DNA from: Cupriavidus necator A5-1 | GTDB lineage: Bacteria > Pseudomonadota > Gammaproteobacteria > Burkholderiales > Burkholderiaceae | Direction: 5' to 3' | NCBI RefSeq assembly: GCF_000744095.1 | Contig: NZ_JQLI01000001.1 | Coordinates: 1,550,001 to 1,614,000, forward strand | Length of the DNA: 64,000 nt | Shown here: piece after piece, positions 8,062-17,265 of the stretch | Numbering within the stretch: position 1 is the stretch's first letter | Layout: each line of letters starts with the position of its first letter | Program-made: the position numbers and the translations under genes | The notes under the pieces: model-generated | Told to the model about the DNA's origin: nothing | Database searches by the model: none | Seen by the model: only the letters and a program-made list of their open reading frames with translations

Positions 8062-9438
8062 ATGTCATTCCGCCTTCGCCCCTGCCTGCGCTCGTCGCAG
8101 GCACTGTCGTTCCCGACCCGTTCGATCCTTGCTGTCGCACTGGCGCTGGCCGGTGCCGGCGTCAGCGCCCAGACGCTGCCGCTAGCGCCGGTGTCTCCCG
8201 CCGTTGACAGCGCCTATACGCGGCTGGAAGGCGCGCCGCTGCTCAAGAAATTGATGGCTGACGTCAAGGCCGACGACGCGCGTACGCTGGCCGAACTGAA
8301 GACCATGACCGAGATTCCGGCGCCGCCGTTCAAGGAGAAGGTGCGCGCCGAATATTTCCTGTCGCGGCTCAAGGCGCTCGGTCTGACCGATGCGCATATC
8401 GATGCCGAAGGCAACGCGGTAGGCATTCGCAAGGGCACTGGCAAGGGGCCAAAGCTCGTCATCTCGGCCCACCTCGATACCGTGTTCCCCGAGGGCACGG
8501 ACGTCACCGTCAAGGAGCGGGATGGCAAGCTTTATGCACCCGGCATCTCCGATGACACGCGCGGCCTGGCCGTGCTGCTGTCCTGGCTCAAGGTGCTCAA
8601 CGACAACAACGTCCGTACCGTTGGCGATCTGGTGTTCGTCGGCAACGTTGGCGAGGAAGAACTGGGCAACCTGCGCGGCATTAAGGCGCTGTTCCGCGAC
8701 CATCCCGATATCGACGGCATGGTTGGCCTGGAACCCGGCCCCGGTGATCGCGTGCTGACCCAGGGTACCGGCAGCCATCGTTATGAAATCTTGTTCCGCG
8801 GGCCTGGTGGGCACAGCTTTGGTGCCTTTGGTCTGCCGAGCGCAATTCATGCGATGGGCCGTGCCATTGGCAAGGTCAGCGATGTGCGGCCGCCGGGCGA
8901 TCCGAAGACGACCTTCACTGTGGGTACGGTTGGCGGCGGGACGTCTGTCAATGCCATTGCAGGCGACGCCCGCATGGCCGTGGATATCCGCTCCAATGGC
9001 ACGCCGTCGCTGATGGAAACCGAAAAGCAGATCATGGCTGCCATCGCGGCCGGCGTTGCCGAGGAGAATCAGCGCTGGACGCCGAGCCAGACCAATCAGA
9101 TCACGTTCCAGACTCGACAGATCGGCGATCGGCCGGCGGGCAATACGCCGGCCGATTCCATCATCGTGCAGTCGGCGGTTCGCGTGATTCGCGGCAACAG
9201 CAAGGATGCGCCGAGCCTGCGTGGCGGCAGCACGGACGCCAATGTGCCGATGTCGCTCGGCATTCCGGCCGTCATCCTCGGCAGCGGCGGCAAGTCCGGT
9301 GGTTCGCATTCGCGCGACGAGTGGTTTGATCCGACCAACGCGTGGGAAGGTGCGCAGCTGGGCCTTACGACGGTACTGGGCCTGTTGGGTGTGGAAGGTG
9401 TCGTGCCACCGCTGCTGGCCAAGCGAGCCGCGAAGTAA
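8062..9438 (+). CDS. Secreted M20-family metallopeptidase
   Basis: This 458-residue protein has a signal peptide (hydrophobic core residues 21-33, probable cleavage after SA near 36) and the M20 zinc peptidase fold. Probable metal and catalytic residues are visible: H137 and D139 in SAHLDTVFPEG, D164 in GISDDTRG, E198/E199 in NVGEEELG, E224 in LEPG, and H416 in GGSHSRDEW. The lid/dimerisation domain lies between (residues about 235-350). M20 enzymes hydrolyse di- and tripeptides or acylated amino acids; export suggests periplasmic action. It stands alone between IS remnants and is intact. Confidence 0.9.
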   Translation: MSFRLRPCLRSSQALSFPTRSILAVALALAGAGVSAQTLPLAPVSPAVDSAYTRLEGAPLLKKLMADVKADDARTLAELKTMTEIPAPPFKEKVRAEYFLSRLKALGLTDAHIDAEGNAVGIRKGTGKGPKLVISAHLDTVFPEGTDVTVKERDGKLYAPGISDDTRGLAVLLSWLKVLNDNNVRTVGDLVFVGNVGEEELGNLRGIKALFRDHPDIDGMVGLEPGPGDRVLTQGTGSHRYEILFRGPGGHSFGAFGLPSAIHAMGRAIGKVSDVRPPGDPKTTFTVGTVGGGTSVNAIAGDARMAVDIRSNGTPSLMETEKQIMAAIAAGVAEENQRWTPSQTNQITFQTRQIGDRPAGNTPADSIIVQSAVRVIRGNSKDAPSLRGGSTDANVPMSLGIPAVILGSGGKSGGSHSRDEWFDPTNAWEGAQLGLTTVLGLLGVEGVVPPLLAKRAAK

Positions 9439-9717
9439 CGCGCCGGGCGCGATCCAGTGCCACGACATGCATCCACGCCGCGATTTCAGGCGGAGGCGCG
9501 CCGTGGTCCCGGATATCGAACAGCACCCCGGGCCCAAAGCTGACGTAGCAGGTTGTGAACGCGTTGGAGGGCCCGCGGTCCACGAGGATGACGCCGTCCG
9601 CAACCGGTATCGCGTGCCGGATGGCTTGTTGCGTGCGGGGGAAGCGGCTACGTAGCTTTCGATACGCCACGCTATGACCACCGCGGGGAGTGGAATGAAG
9701 CTGGGGGATACGCCCGT
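9439..9717 (-). other. Coding-like fragment of unknown family
   Basis: On the minus strand a frame from about 9670 reads protein-like (IPVADGVILVDRG, then TTCYVSFGPGVLFDIRDHG) and then runs into the antisense of the peptidase gene. I recognise no family and see no ribosome site. It is probably the surviving end of a gene truncated by the ISKra4-type insertion next to it. Confidence 0.2.
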
Positions 9718-10768
9718 CTACGTGCTCAGTTGGAGCTCTGGCGATCGAAAGGGTGGGTACTTGTCGATAAATCGCTCCTCCAGCTTGCCGTCTAGCAGTT
9801 CGACTCGCGCCTGGAGAAGGTAGTGTGCACCGTTGATAGACTACCGCATCGGCTGTCGTTTGGACAGGCGACGATTGATCAGATGATTCATCACTGATTC
9901 AGCGGGAGCGGTAGAGATCCGCCGCCCCGCCCGCCTTGCGCGCGCATAGTCAACAAGGATGGCTGCATTGTTCTGGAGAAACGCGAGGAGTCGATTGGCG
10001 GCACCGAGGGCAGTCGCTGCGGTAGGTCCATAGTGCTTTCACGCTTCAACGCTTCCTCCTTCATGGAAGCCGCCAACATCCTGGTCAACTCTATACCTAC
10101 CGCGGCTCGGCCTCTCCACAGAGCCTCTCGTATCTTGCGCCATATCCTTTCGCAACGTGAAAAGACTTCTGGGCGAGGCAGAAAGTAGTGGTACGAGAAT
10201 AGCGATGATCGTATCGCGTGAAGCTTCATCGCCAGGCGGAACCAGTTAAGCATTGGTGATGCGACTCGAGGCGCGATTTGTGTCACCAGGCTCCGCATCC
10301 CGTTTGCACCGTCATCAACGACGTTCACGAATTTCGACGGAGACCAACCACACTGCTTCAAGGCTGCGCCCACTAAGACACGCGCCAAGGTTCGGCGAGG
10401 GATTGCGCATGCGAATGCCTTGCCGTCCTCTCGTTCGATTCGGCCTGCAAGCACCTCAATCTTCGAGTTCTCCTCGAATGGATATGCTGTCAGCACAGTA
10501 CTGTCAATTGCAATCGAGAGTGATTTCGCTGGTTGCAATGCGGGCACTTTCTCTTGGCGCGGTCGTAAGCGTAAACCTGCTGCTGTGCAACGGCCTGTTG
10601 TAGTGCGATAGCCAGCCATCTCGATTCCTGCAGCGAAAGACCGAAGTCCGCTGGCTCCACGTGACATGTTGGTCGCTCTACTGTCCTCAGTTGAACAGTT
10701 TCGACGCTTCCATCATCGGCATGGGATTGTAGGCAAAGAGTCCAGCGTAGTGACATGGCAACCCCCAA
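9718..10768 (-). pseudogene. ISKra4-family transposase remnant with internal deletion
   Basis: Three pieces in order on the minus strand resemble ISKra4 transposases. The N terminus shows GLSLQESRWLAIALQQAV and the KCPHCN zinc motif. The DDE-like core shows SLSIAIDSTVLTAY, GRIEREDGKAF and VVDDGANGMRSLV. The C terminus is in a third frame, with QNNAAILVDYARARRAGRRI and GAHYLLQARVELLDGKLEER. Some 150-200 residues are missing between the zinc motif and the core, and at least two frameshifts are present. The element is dead. Confidence 0.75.
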
Positions 10769-10996
10769 AAACTCGCGTAGGACACATCATCACCTTAGTC
10801 GCAATGTGGCGCCCTCCCCCAGCTTCTTTCCACTCCCAGAATTAATGATCGTCAACAACTCCACCTGTTTCGAAACCAGCTCGGCCTGCACCTTGGCCAG
10901 CGGCGACCGCCCCTCCGCGAGGGCGGCCGCCTCCTTGTAACGCGTACATCGCCGGAGGCTCCCAATGTGTCCCCGCTCGGGCTGCGTAGTTTCCCC

Positions 10997-11971
10997 TCAG
11001 TCCAGTTTGGCCCCGGCGACTGTCAGCAATTTGTCCCAGCGTTGCGCCTCGGCAGTGATCTTTTTGCCGAAATCTTCAGGGCCCAGTTCCGCGGGAAGCG
11101 CGCCGGCGGATTCAAGGTTTTTCAGGACTGCGGCATTCTTCAGCATGTCCTTGACCTTTGCATGCAAACTCTTTTGCACTTCCACGGGCGTGCCGCGTGG
11201 CGCCGTGAGGCCAAACCAGTTGCTCACTTTAAACTCTGGCAGGCCGGACTCCGCAGAGGTTGGCACGGACTGCATCAGCGGAATCCGCTTTTCGCTGGCC
11301 ACAGCAATGGCGCGCAGCTTGCCTGATTCAATGAAGCCGGCCACGGTGGGTGCAGCAGTAATCAAGATGTCAATCTGGCCGCCAAGAAGGTCGTTCAAGG
11401 CCGGGCCAGATCCCTTATACGGAACATGCTTGATGTCGATTTTTGCCACGACCTTGAGCAGTTCCCCGGCAACGTGGGGGCCGCTGCCAGGCCCGCCTGA
11501 ACCAAATGTCACTTGACCTGGTTTTTGCCTCGCGTAGGCGATAAGCTCCTTCAGGTTATGCACGGGAAGCTTCGGATTCATCACCAGCACGTAGGGGGCT
11601 TCAGCGAACTGCGCAATTGGCATGAAGTCACGCAGCGGATCAAACGACAGTTTCGCGTATAGCGCTGGAACGATTGTGGTCGTCATTTCCGTGGCCATCA
11701 GTGTATAGCCATTCGGCTCCGCCCTCGCTACATATGCCATGGCAATGGTACCGCTGGCGCCCGGCTTGTTCTCCACAAGAAATGGCTTCTGATATGCATC
11801 GCCCAAATAGCGCGCGACAGCCCTGGTAACGTAGTCGGTGGAGCCGCCCGGCGCATAGGGCACGGCGATTGTTACCGTCTTGTTCGGATAGGCCTCCGCA
11901 GCATGGGCGTCGAGTACGCCAGCCGTGCAGGTCAAACCAAATAGCAAGCCGAGTATGGACTGAATCTTCAT
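10997..11971 (-). CDS. Bug/TctC-family tripartite tricarboxylate-type binding protein
   Basis: This 324-residue periplasmic binding protein starts at the ATG at 11971, which has an AGGAGA ribosome site; the frame is open further upstream without one. It has a signal peptide (cleavage near HAAEA), the Bug motif VPYAPGGSTDYVTRAVA, then VENKPGASG and a HVPYKGSGPALNDLLGGQID segment. Bug proteins bind carboxylates or similar solutes in the periplasm, and beta-proteobacteria encode many without a linked TctAB pump; none is nearby here. It lies just downstream of an enolase-superfamily gene, so its ligand may be that enzyme's sugar-acid substrate (inference). Confidence 0.92.
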   Translation of the reverse strand: MKIQSILGLLFGLTCTAGVLDAHAAEAYPNKTVTIAVPYAPGGSTDYVTRAVARYLGDAYQKPFLVENKPGASGTIAMAYVARAEPNGYTLMATEMTTTIVPALYAKLSFDPLRDFMPIAQFAEAPYVLVMNPKLPVHNLKELIAYARQKPGQVTFGSGGPGSGPHVAGELLKVVAKIDIKHVPYKGSGPALNDLLGGQIDILITAAPTVAGFIESGKLRAIAVASEKRIPLMQSVPTSAESGLPEFKVSNWFGLTAPRGTPVEVQKSLHAKVKDMLKNAAVLKNLESAGALPAELGPEDFGKKITAEAQRWDKLLTVAGAKLD

Positions 11972-12155
11972 ATTGTCTCCTGGGACATAGCGAACTGACG
12001 TCACTTTCATGTTTGGAAAGCCGCAGTGGCGGCAGCGGTTTCCGCGCCCGTGAAATCTCTTCGGATGCAAACGACCTGCTGGATCTACGCTAACGCTAGG
12101 GGGCTATTGCGATTCGGGCAGGCGGTGGTCGCAGCCGACTAACGCGTCGCAGCGT

Positions 12156-13319
12156 TCATTGATCGACAACGAAGCCGTCGAGATGCGGGCGCATCGAAAT
12201 TGGCTTTGAGAGTGGCGGCCGGATTTTTTGCGCATCGGGTAGCAAGTTCATACCGAGTCCCGGACCACTGGGAATGTCGACGAAACCGTTCAGCGGCAGA
12301 GGGACCCGATCCACGATATTGGTGCCAAGATGTTCCGGGCGTGACTCGAATATACCTGCCTCGAAGCCCGTGGCGTATTCCTGGATCGCGAAGTTGGGAA
12401 TGGCCGCATCGAGTTGGAGGCATGCCGCCAAGCCGATCGGTGACAGCGGGTTGTGTGGCACTACTTGCACATGATGGGCTTCCGCCATGGCGGCCACCTT
12501 GCGCGCGCCTGTAATCCCCCCGCAGACACAAGGATCTACGCGAGCGTATTCCACGCTATTGCGGCTCAGCAGCGCTTGAAACTCATAGATGGAGGTAAAG
12601 CGCTCACCGGTCGCGATGGGGATATGGATCTTCTCGGCGACGCGCGTCATGCCATCCGGCCCTTCGGGCCGGATCGGATCTTCGATAAACATCGGATGTG
12701 TGTCTTCAATGCCGCGCGCAAACACAACTGCCTCCGCCGGAGTCAGGCGGCGATGCAACTCAATCAGCAGGTCCACACGATCACCAACGACTTCCCGCAT
12801 GCGGTGCACGTTGTCGATGGCATCGCGCATTTTTTTGATATGCGTCTTGAAATAAATCTGGTCATTGCCTTCATCGAGGAAGGGATTGAGGTGGCCAAAT
12901 GCGGTGAACCCCGCTTCCATTTTTGCCTTGCACTCCACCAGAATCTTCTCGATGCTGCTTTCGTAGATGTGGCCATAAATGCGCGCCTTGGTACGGACCG
13001 GTCCGCCCAGCAACTGGTAGATCGGCACATTCAATGCCTTGCCCTTGATATCCCACAGGGCAATGTCGATCGCGGAGATTGCCGAATTGATGGCAATGCC
13101 CTGAAAGTAGCCAAACCGGTGCATCACGTTCCAGTGGTGCTCGATTTCGAATGGGTCCTTACCTTCCAGGTATTCCGCAAAGCGCCGGATGGCCGCGGCC
13201 GAGGCCTCTAACTGGCCCCACGCACCAGACTCTCCGATGCCAACGATGCCTTCATCTGTGCTGACGCGGGCGAACATGAACTGCCCAACATGCAGTGCAT
13301 CGACTTTAGTAATCCTCAT
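12156..13319 (-). CDS. Enolase-superfamily sugar-acid dehydratase (mandelate racemase/galactonate dehydratase type)
   Basis: This 387-residue protein has the two-domain mandelate racemase/muconate-lactonising layout. Probable Mg2+ ligands are E187 (LLIELHRR), E213 (FIEDPIRPE) and E239 (ATGERFTS), with H189 and H288 (PHNPLSP) as candidate acid/base residues. This spacing matches D-galactonate dehydratase, except that the first ligand is Glu rather than Asp. The likely reaction is dehydration of an aldonate to a 2-keto-3-deoxy acid. The ATG at 13319 has an AAGGA site. It is followed by a Bug gene and is divergent from a LacI gene, so it is probably substrate-induced. The exact sugar acid is unknown. 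Confidence 0.85.
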   Translation of the reverse strand: MRITKVDALHVGQFMFARVSTDEGIVGIGESGAWGQLEASAAAIRRFAEYLEGKDPFEIEHHWNVMHRFGYFQGIAINSAISAIDIALWDIKGKALNVPIYQLLGGPVRTKARIYGHIYESSIEKILVECKAKMEAGFTAFGHLNPFLDEGNDQIYFKTHIKKMRDAIDNVHRMREVVGDRVDLLIELHRRLTPAEAVVFARGIEDTHPMFIEDPIRPEGPDGMTRVAEKIHIPIATGERFTSIYEFQALLSRNSVEYARVDPCVCGGITGARKVAAMAEAHHVQVVPHNPLSPIGLAACLQLDAAIPNFAIQEYATGFEAGIFESRPEHLGTNIVDRVPLPLNGFVDIPSGPGLGMNLLPDAQKIRPPLSKPISMRPHLDGFVVDQ

Positions 13320-13399
13320 TCTTATCCTTTCTATTGCTTATCCGGCGCAGCAGCGACGGTGGACTTGCCTCTCCACTGGCCCCGGGAGCCCCTGCAACC

Positions 13400-13451
13400 G
13401 GAACGTTTAAGTTCCGCATACACGCTCGGAAACGTTTCCGGAAACGTTTCC
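13400..13451. promoter_or_regulatory. Tandem LacI-type operators
   Basis: The 12-bp perfect palindrome GGAAACGTTTCC occurs twice head to tail (13428-13439 and 13440-13451). A related imperfect inverted repeat, GGAAC-GTTTAA-GTTCC, lies at 13400-13415. A central CG palindrome is what LacI/GalR repressors recognise. The sites lie between the divergent dehydratase and LacI genes, so the repressor probably controls both promoters. Confidence 0.75.
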
Positions 13452-13507
13452 GAAGAATAGATGGCATACTTGAGGGTGTCAAGAGCAGATTCTGAAAATC
13501 GCCCCGC

Positions 13508-14572
13508 ATGAGTAACAACTCTTCTTCTTTCGAAACCAAGCGCGCCGGCATCAAGGAGGTCGCCAAACGCGCAGGAGTCGGCATTGCCTCCGTCTCGCGG
13601 GTGCTTTCCGGCCAGCCGGGATCCAGCCCGCAATTGATTGAACGGGTGATGCAGGCAGCGCGCGAGCTAGGCTATATGCCGAACCTGATGGCGCAGAACC
13701 TGCGCCGCCGGACCTCTAAATCCATTGGATTTGTAGGGTCCGACATCACCAATCCCTTGCTGGCCTCCATCGTGGGAGGCGCGGAAAGCGTGCTCAGCGC
13801 AGCCGGCTATTCCGTCTTGCTGACCAATTCGGGCGGGCAGCCGGAGGTGGATGCGCAGCGCATAGAGGTGCTGTTGCAACGTCAGGTAGACGGATTGATC
13901 GTGCTGCCCGCGCTTGAGGACAACGCGGCGACGCTGGCGGCGCTGGCAAGCACCACCGCCCCGGTGGTGATCATCGACCGCGCCATGGCGGGCAGTCTTG
14001 ATGTGCACTATGTGCTCTCCGATCATTACCTAGGCATGGGCGAGGCAACCCGACACTTGCTCAAGCTGGGACATCGGCGCCTTGGCTTGGCGGTCGGTCA
14101 GGATGTCCGCCCGTCTCGCGAACGGCTTCGAGCGGTGGAAGATACTTTCCGCGAGAAAGGGCTGGTGGCTGACCTGATGGTCGACTCGGGCAGCCTTTCA
14201 CCCGAACATGGGGAGCGAGCGATGGAAAGATTTCTGACCGCTGCAAGACCTCCCACAGCGGTGATTCTCGGTGGTAACCAATTGCTCGAGGGAGCCTTGC
14301 ATGCCGTGCGCAAGCGCGGTTTGCGATTGGGCGAGCAAATATCGCTTGTGTGCTGTGACGATGTTGCGCTTTCGCGGATGTACGATCCGCCGATTGCAAC
14401 TGTGCTGCGCGACACCGCGCTGCTTGGCCAGCGCGCCGCCGAGGTGCTGCTCGAACAGATCAAAGACCCGCACCCGACTACACCGGTCTTGCTCCCGACC
14501 AGCTTCGTACAGCGTCCAAGCTGCGGGCCCGTCGTCACACCGAAGAAAAGGCCCTCACGTCGTCCCGGCTAA
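13508..14572 (+). CDS. LacI-family transcriptional repressor
   Basis: This 354-residue protein starts with a LacI helix-turn-helix (VAKRAGVGIASVSRVL, residues 18-33) and the hinge region including PNLMAQNLRRR. A periplasmic-binding-protein-like ligand domain follows (about residues 70-335), including the FVGSDITNPL and VIIDRAM segments. It is transcribed divergently from the enolase-type dehydratase/Bug operon across a tandem palindromic operator, so it is the likely local repressor with a sugar acid as inducer (inference). The last 15 residues are a basic tail beyond the usual fold. Confidence 0.92.
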   Translation: MSNNSSSFETKRAGIKEVAKRAGVGIASVSRVLSGQPGSSPQLIERVMQAARELGYMPNLMAQNLRRRTSKSIGFVGSDITNPLLASIVGGAESVLSAAGYSVLLTNSGGQPEVDAQRIEVLLQRQVDGLIVLPALEDNAATLAALASTTAPVVIIDRAMAGSLDVHYVLSDHYLGMGEATRHLLKLGHRRLGLAVGQDVRPSRERLRAVEDTFREKGLVADLMVDSGSLSPEHGERAMERFLTAARPPTAVILGGNQLLEGALHAVRKRGLRLGEQISLVCCDDVALSRMYDPPIATVLRDTALLGQRAAEVLLEQIKDPHPTTPVLLPTSFVQRPSCGPVVTPKKRPSRRPG

Positions 14573-14711
14573 CACACGACCCGGTGCACTGGGCCGCCCA
14601 GCAAGCCATCCCTCCTACCACCCGCCTTAAGATCGGTCATGGTGGACGCCGGTCAGCAGCGTGCCCGGCACCGCCGGCGGGCTGCTCCATTTGCCCGGGC
14701 CGTGCCTCAAG

Positions 14712-15433
14712 TCAAAGATTGAGGCGCTGGAAATACCCGGTCAGTTCGAGGTAGCCCCGTCCGACCGCCTTGCCTCCCCGCAACGCCCTCACCGCGCCCT
14801 CCCAATAGACCGCGCCGGTGCTCGCGCGTCTATCGAGTTCCTGATCATCCATCAGCGGTACCAGTTCGAGCGTGAGATCGCCTGCGTTCAACCGCATGGC
14901 AACCGGATAGCTCGTGCCGGTACGAGGCGAGCGCCAACGGCGCGCCGGCATGAAGTTGACCTCTTCGGGAGCCAGTATCTGCACGCGGCCGTCGCCGCCG
15001 CGCAGCGTGCCGCCTCCCCAGAACTTGCGCCCCACCTTGTCCCGGATCTGGAAGGCTATCAACGCGCCGCCGTCATCTAGGTTGATGCCGAGCCAGTCCC
15101 AGCCGACGGCCTCGTCGGCCAGCAAGCTCGACGACCATTCGTGATCCCGCCAGGCGGTGCCGTGCACGGTTTCCTACTGGCTGCCCCACTTCAAGGTGCC
15201 GCCCACCTTGAGCCCTGGCTGGCTGTAGTAATAGCTCGCCTGGGCCGCCAGAGGGCTCTTGCGGCTGTAACCCCGTTCGCCCTGTAGCAGCAACCCCTGG
15301 GTTGACTCCATTGTCAGATCGAGCGTGAAATCCCGCGCGGGAATTCTGGCTCGGTAGCGCCCCGTCATTTCTCGGCGCAGCGACCAGTTGTCGATGTACA
15401 CATCGGTGTCGGCAGTATCGGCTGTTGAGGATC
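14712..15433 (-). pseudogene. Lipocalin-like (CrtC/AttH-type) gene, truncated and with an in-frame stop
   Basis: A single continuous frame of about 240 codons reads as the C-terminal two thirds of an AttH/CrtC lipocalin-like protein, the secreted partner of AttEFG-type ABC systems. Motifs are DVYIDNWSLRREMTG, GLLLQGERGYSRKS, WLGINLDDGGALIAFQIRD and GRGYLELTGYF. A TAG at 15174-15176 interrupts the frame between WGSQ and ETVHGT while the sequence on both sides stays in register, so the lesion is one nonsense codon. The N terminus with its signal peptide is replaced by an IS630 fragment from about 15434. No attE-G permease genes are adjacent. Confidence 0.75.
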
Positions 15434-15438
15434 ATTAC

Positions 15439-15720
15439 TCATAAGTCAGAAATATAGCGCACAGATGGGTGCCTGAAGAACGAGCGCACGAGCTTCGGGT
15501 TGCGTCTAATTTGTGCAAGCTGCTCATGAATTCGCGGGCCCAGCTTTTCGCCTTTTTGCAAAGGGGAGCGCGCGACGCCGCTGCGCTTGACGTGACTCCA
15601 CACTAACTCATCCGGATTGAGGTCCGGTGCGTAACCGGGCAGGAAATGCAAGGTCAGTTTGCCCTGCGTACTGGCAACGTAGTCCCGGGCCGCGCCCGGC
15701 CACAGGATCGCCGCCCGTCA
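15439..15720 (-). pseudogene. IS630-family transposase C-terminal fragment
   Basis: The last third of an IS630-type transposase is visible: LTLHFLPGYAPDLNPDELVW holds the final acidic residue of the DDE triad (E of PDELVW), then PKLVRSFFRHPSVRYISDL and the stop. The first two catalytic Asp regions are missing. The subfamily differs from the complete IS630-like element just to the right. This piece truncates the lipocalin-like gene. Confidence 0.8.
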
Positions 15721-15779
15721 GAGACCGGCATTGCTGGCGTGCTCTATGTGAGAAAGGTCGATCATCTCTCGGCCATCTA

Positions 15780-16944
15780 GTGTAGCGTTCTGTTCTTGAT
15801 GGAACTTATATGAATTCGGCGTCTCCAATGCTCTACTGCGACCACAACGTGGAGAGAGCGAGTGCGAGTTGCCCCCGAGATCATGTTGACCGACGAGGAG
15901 CGAACCAAGTTGACGAGGCTGGTTCGGTCAAAGCTCACGAGCGTGAGGCTGGCGCAGCGCGCGCGCATCGTGCTGCTGGCCGCCAACGGAATGCAGAACA
16001 AGGACATCGCCGAGCAGTTGGGAATCGGACGCGTGCAGGTGTCGCGTTGGCGTGAGCGGTATGCACAATCGGGGCTGGCCGGTATCGAACGCGACTTGCC
16101 GCGCGGTGCGCCGCCGGTGAAGATGGACACGGCGCGGCTGGTGGAACTGACCACGCAGAGCAAGCCCGAAGCAGCCACGCACTGGAGCACGCGCAAGATG
16201 GCCGCCGAGTTGGGCGTGAGCGCCAGCACCGTCATGCGCCATTGGCACGCCCACGGGTTGAAGCCGCACATCGTGCGCGGCTTCAAGGTCTCGCGCGATC
16301 CGAAGTTCGTCGAGAAGCTTGAAGACATCGTTGGCCTCTACATGTCGCCGCCCGAGCGCGCGCTGGTGCTGTGCTGCGATGAGAAGAGCCAGGTGCAGGC
16401 GCTGGATCGCACGCAGCCCGGCTTGCCGTTGAAGAAGGGGCGTGCGGCCACCATGACGCATGACTACAAGCGCAACGGCACGACCACGCTGTTTGCCGCG
16501 CTCAACGTGCTCGATGGCCAGGTCATCGCCCAGTGCCAGCAGCGCCACCGCCATACCGAGTGGCTGAAGTTCCTGCGCAAGATCGACCGCGAGACGCCCA
16601 AGGAAAAAACGCTGCATCTGATCGCCGACACCTACGCCACGCACAAGCATCCTGCGGTGCAGGACTGGCTGGCCAAGCATCCACGATTCAACATGCACTT
16701 CACACCCACCTCGGCATCATGGCTGAACATGGTCGAGCGGTTCTTTCGCGACATCACAACCGAGCGACTTCGCCGCGGCGTATTCACCAGCGTGCCGGAA
16801 CTGGTCGACGCCATCAACGAATACATCGCTCACCACAACACCAACCCCAAGCCGTTCATCTGGACCAAGAGCGCTCGCGACATCCTACAGAAGGTCATTC
16901 GCGCCAACCGCCGCTTAAGTTCCAAACAGAATGGAACGCTGCAC
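15780..16944 (+). mobile_element. Complete IS630-family element with TA duplication
   Basis: Imperfect inverted repeats of about 30 bp bound the element. The left end begins GTGTAGCGTTCTG and, after a short spacer, GGAACTTA (to 15809). The right end, read inward, begins GTGCAGCGTTCCATTC and then GGAACTTA (from about 16915). A TA dinucleotide sits immediately outside each end (15778-15779 and 16945-16946), as expected for IS630/Tc1-mariner insertion. One transposase gene fills the interior. No frameshift was seen, so the copy may be active. Confidence 0.8.
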
Positions 16945-16947
16945 TAG
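15862..16947 (+). CDS. IS630-family transposase
   Basis: This protein has 361 residues. An N-terminal helix-turn-helix region (residues 45-75, NKDIAEQLGIGRVQVSRW) and a second one (TRKMAAELGVSASTVMRHW) are followed by the DDE domain. Its acidic residues lie in LVLCCDEKSQVQALD, LIADTYATHKHP and SWLNMVERFFRD. The start is a GTG at 15862, with an ATG at 15883 as alternative. The stop codon TAG at 16945-16947 uses the duplicated target TA plus one base of flanking DNA, so the C terminus depends on where the element lands. Confidence 0.92.
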   Translation: MRVAPEIMLTDEERTKLTRLVRSKLTSVRLAQRARIVLLAANGMQNKDIAEQLGIGRVQVSRWRERYAQSGLAGIERDLPRGAPPVKMDTARLVELTTQSKPEAATHWSTRKMAAELGVSASTVMRHWHAHGLKPHIVRGFKVSRDPKFVEKLEDIVGLYMSPPERALVLCCDEKSQVQALDRTQPGLPLKKGRAATMTHDYKRNGTTTLFAALNVLDGQVIAQCQQRHRHTEWLKFLRKIDRETPKEKTLHLIADTYATHKHPAVQDWLAKHPRFNMHFTPTSASWLNMVERFFRDITTERLRRGVFTSVPELVDAINEYIAHHNTNPKPFIWTKSARDILQKVIRANRRLSSKQNGTLH

Positions 16948-17265
16948 CAATTGCACGGTGTAGGTCAAGCCTGGCGATTAACTCCGTTTTTATATCGACG
17001 TATCGGTCAAGTCGGAACACAAGATCAAGGTCATCACCTCGCTGGACGGCTGGCACGCCAGATGCGGCAAGGCTTCCGGCCGGATACCGAGTTGACAAAA
17101 TTATTTTGTACGACGTAAAGCCCATCATCACCAGTAACCAGGCTCTGCTCTGGCACTGCTTGCGCACGCTCGGCCTGGCGGATCGCCCCACAGGATTCGG
17201 GCGTCTGCTGGCGGGCAATTTCGACAAGGGAGCCTCCCTCCCCTGACGAGGTGAGCCAGGGCGTT
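16948..17265. other. Intergenic stretch, no clear gene
   Basis: A plus-strand frame (about 16989-17095) reads FYIDVSVKSEHKIKVITSL and then stops; it may be the tail of a gene split by the IS630 insertion. I recognise no family. The rest probably contains the 3' flank of the large cyclase-type gene on the minus strand. Confidence 0.3.

Noticed and set aside
8182..9681. 499-codon open frame antisense to the M20 peptidase
   Set aside because: It mirrors the peptidase gene, has no family features, and arises from high-GC third positions.
10769..10996. Small plus-strand frame near 10755-10940 as a gene
   Set aside because: The opposite strand reads more protein-like (EAAALAEGRSPLAKVQAEL) but has no start or stop context; too little to call either way.
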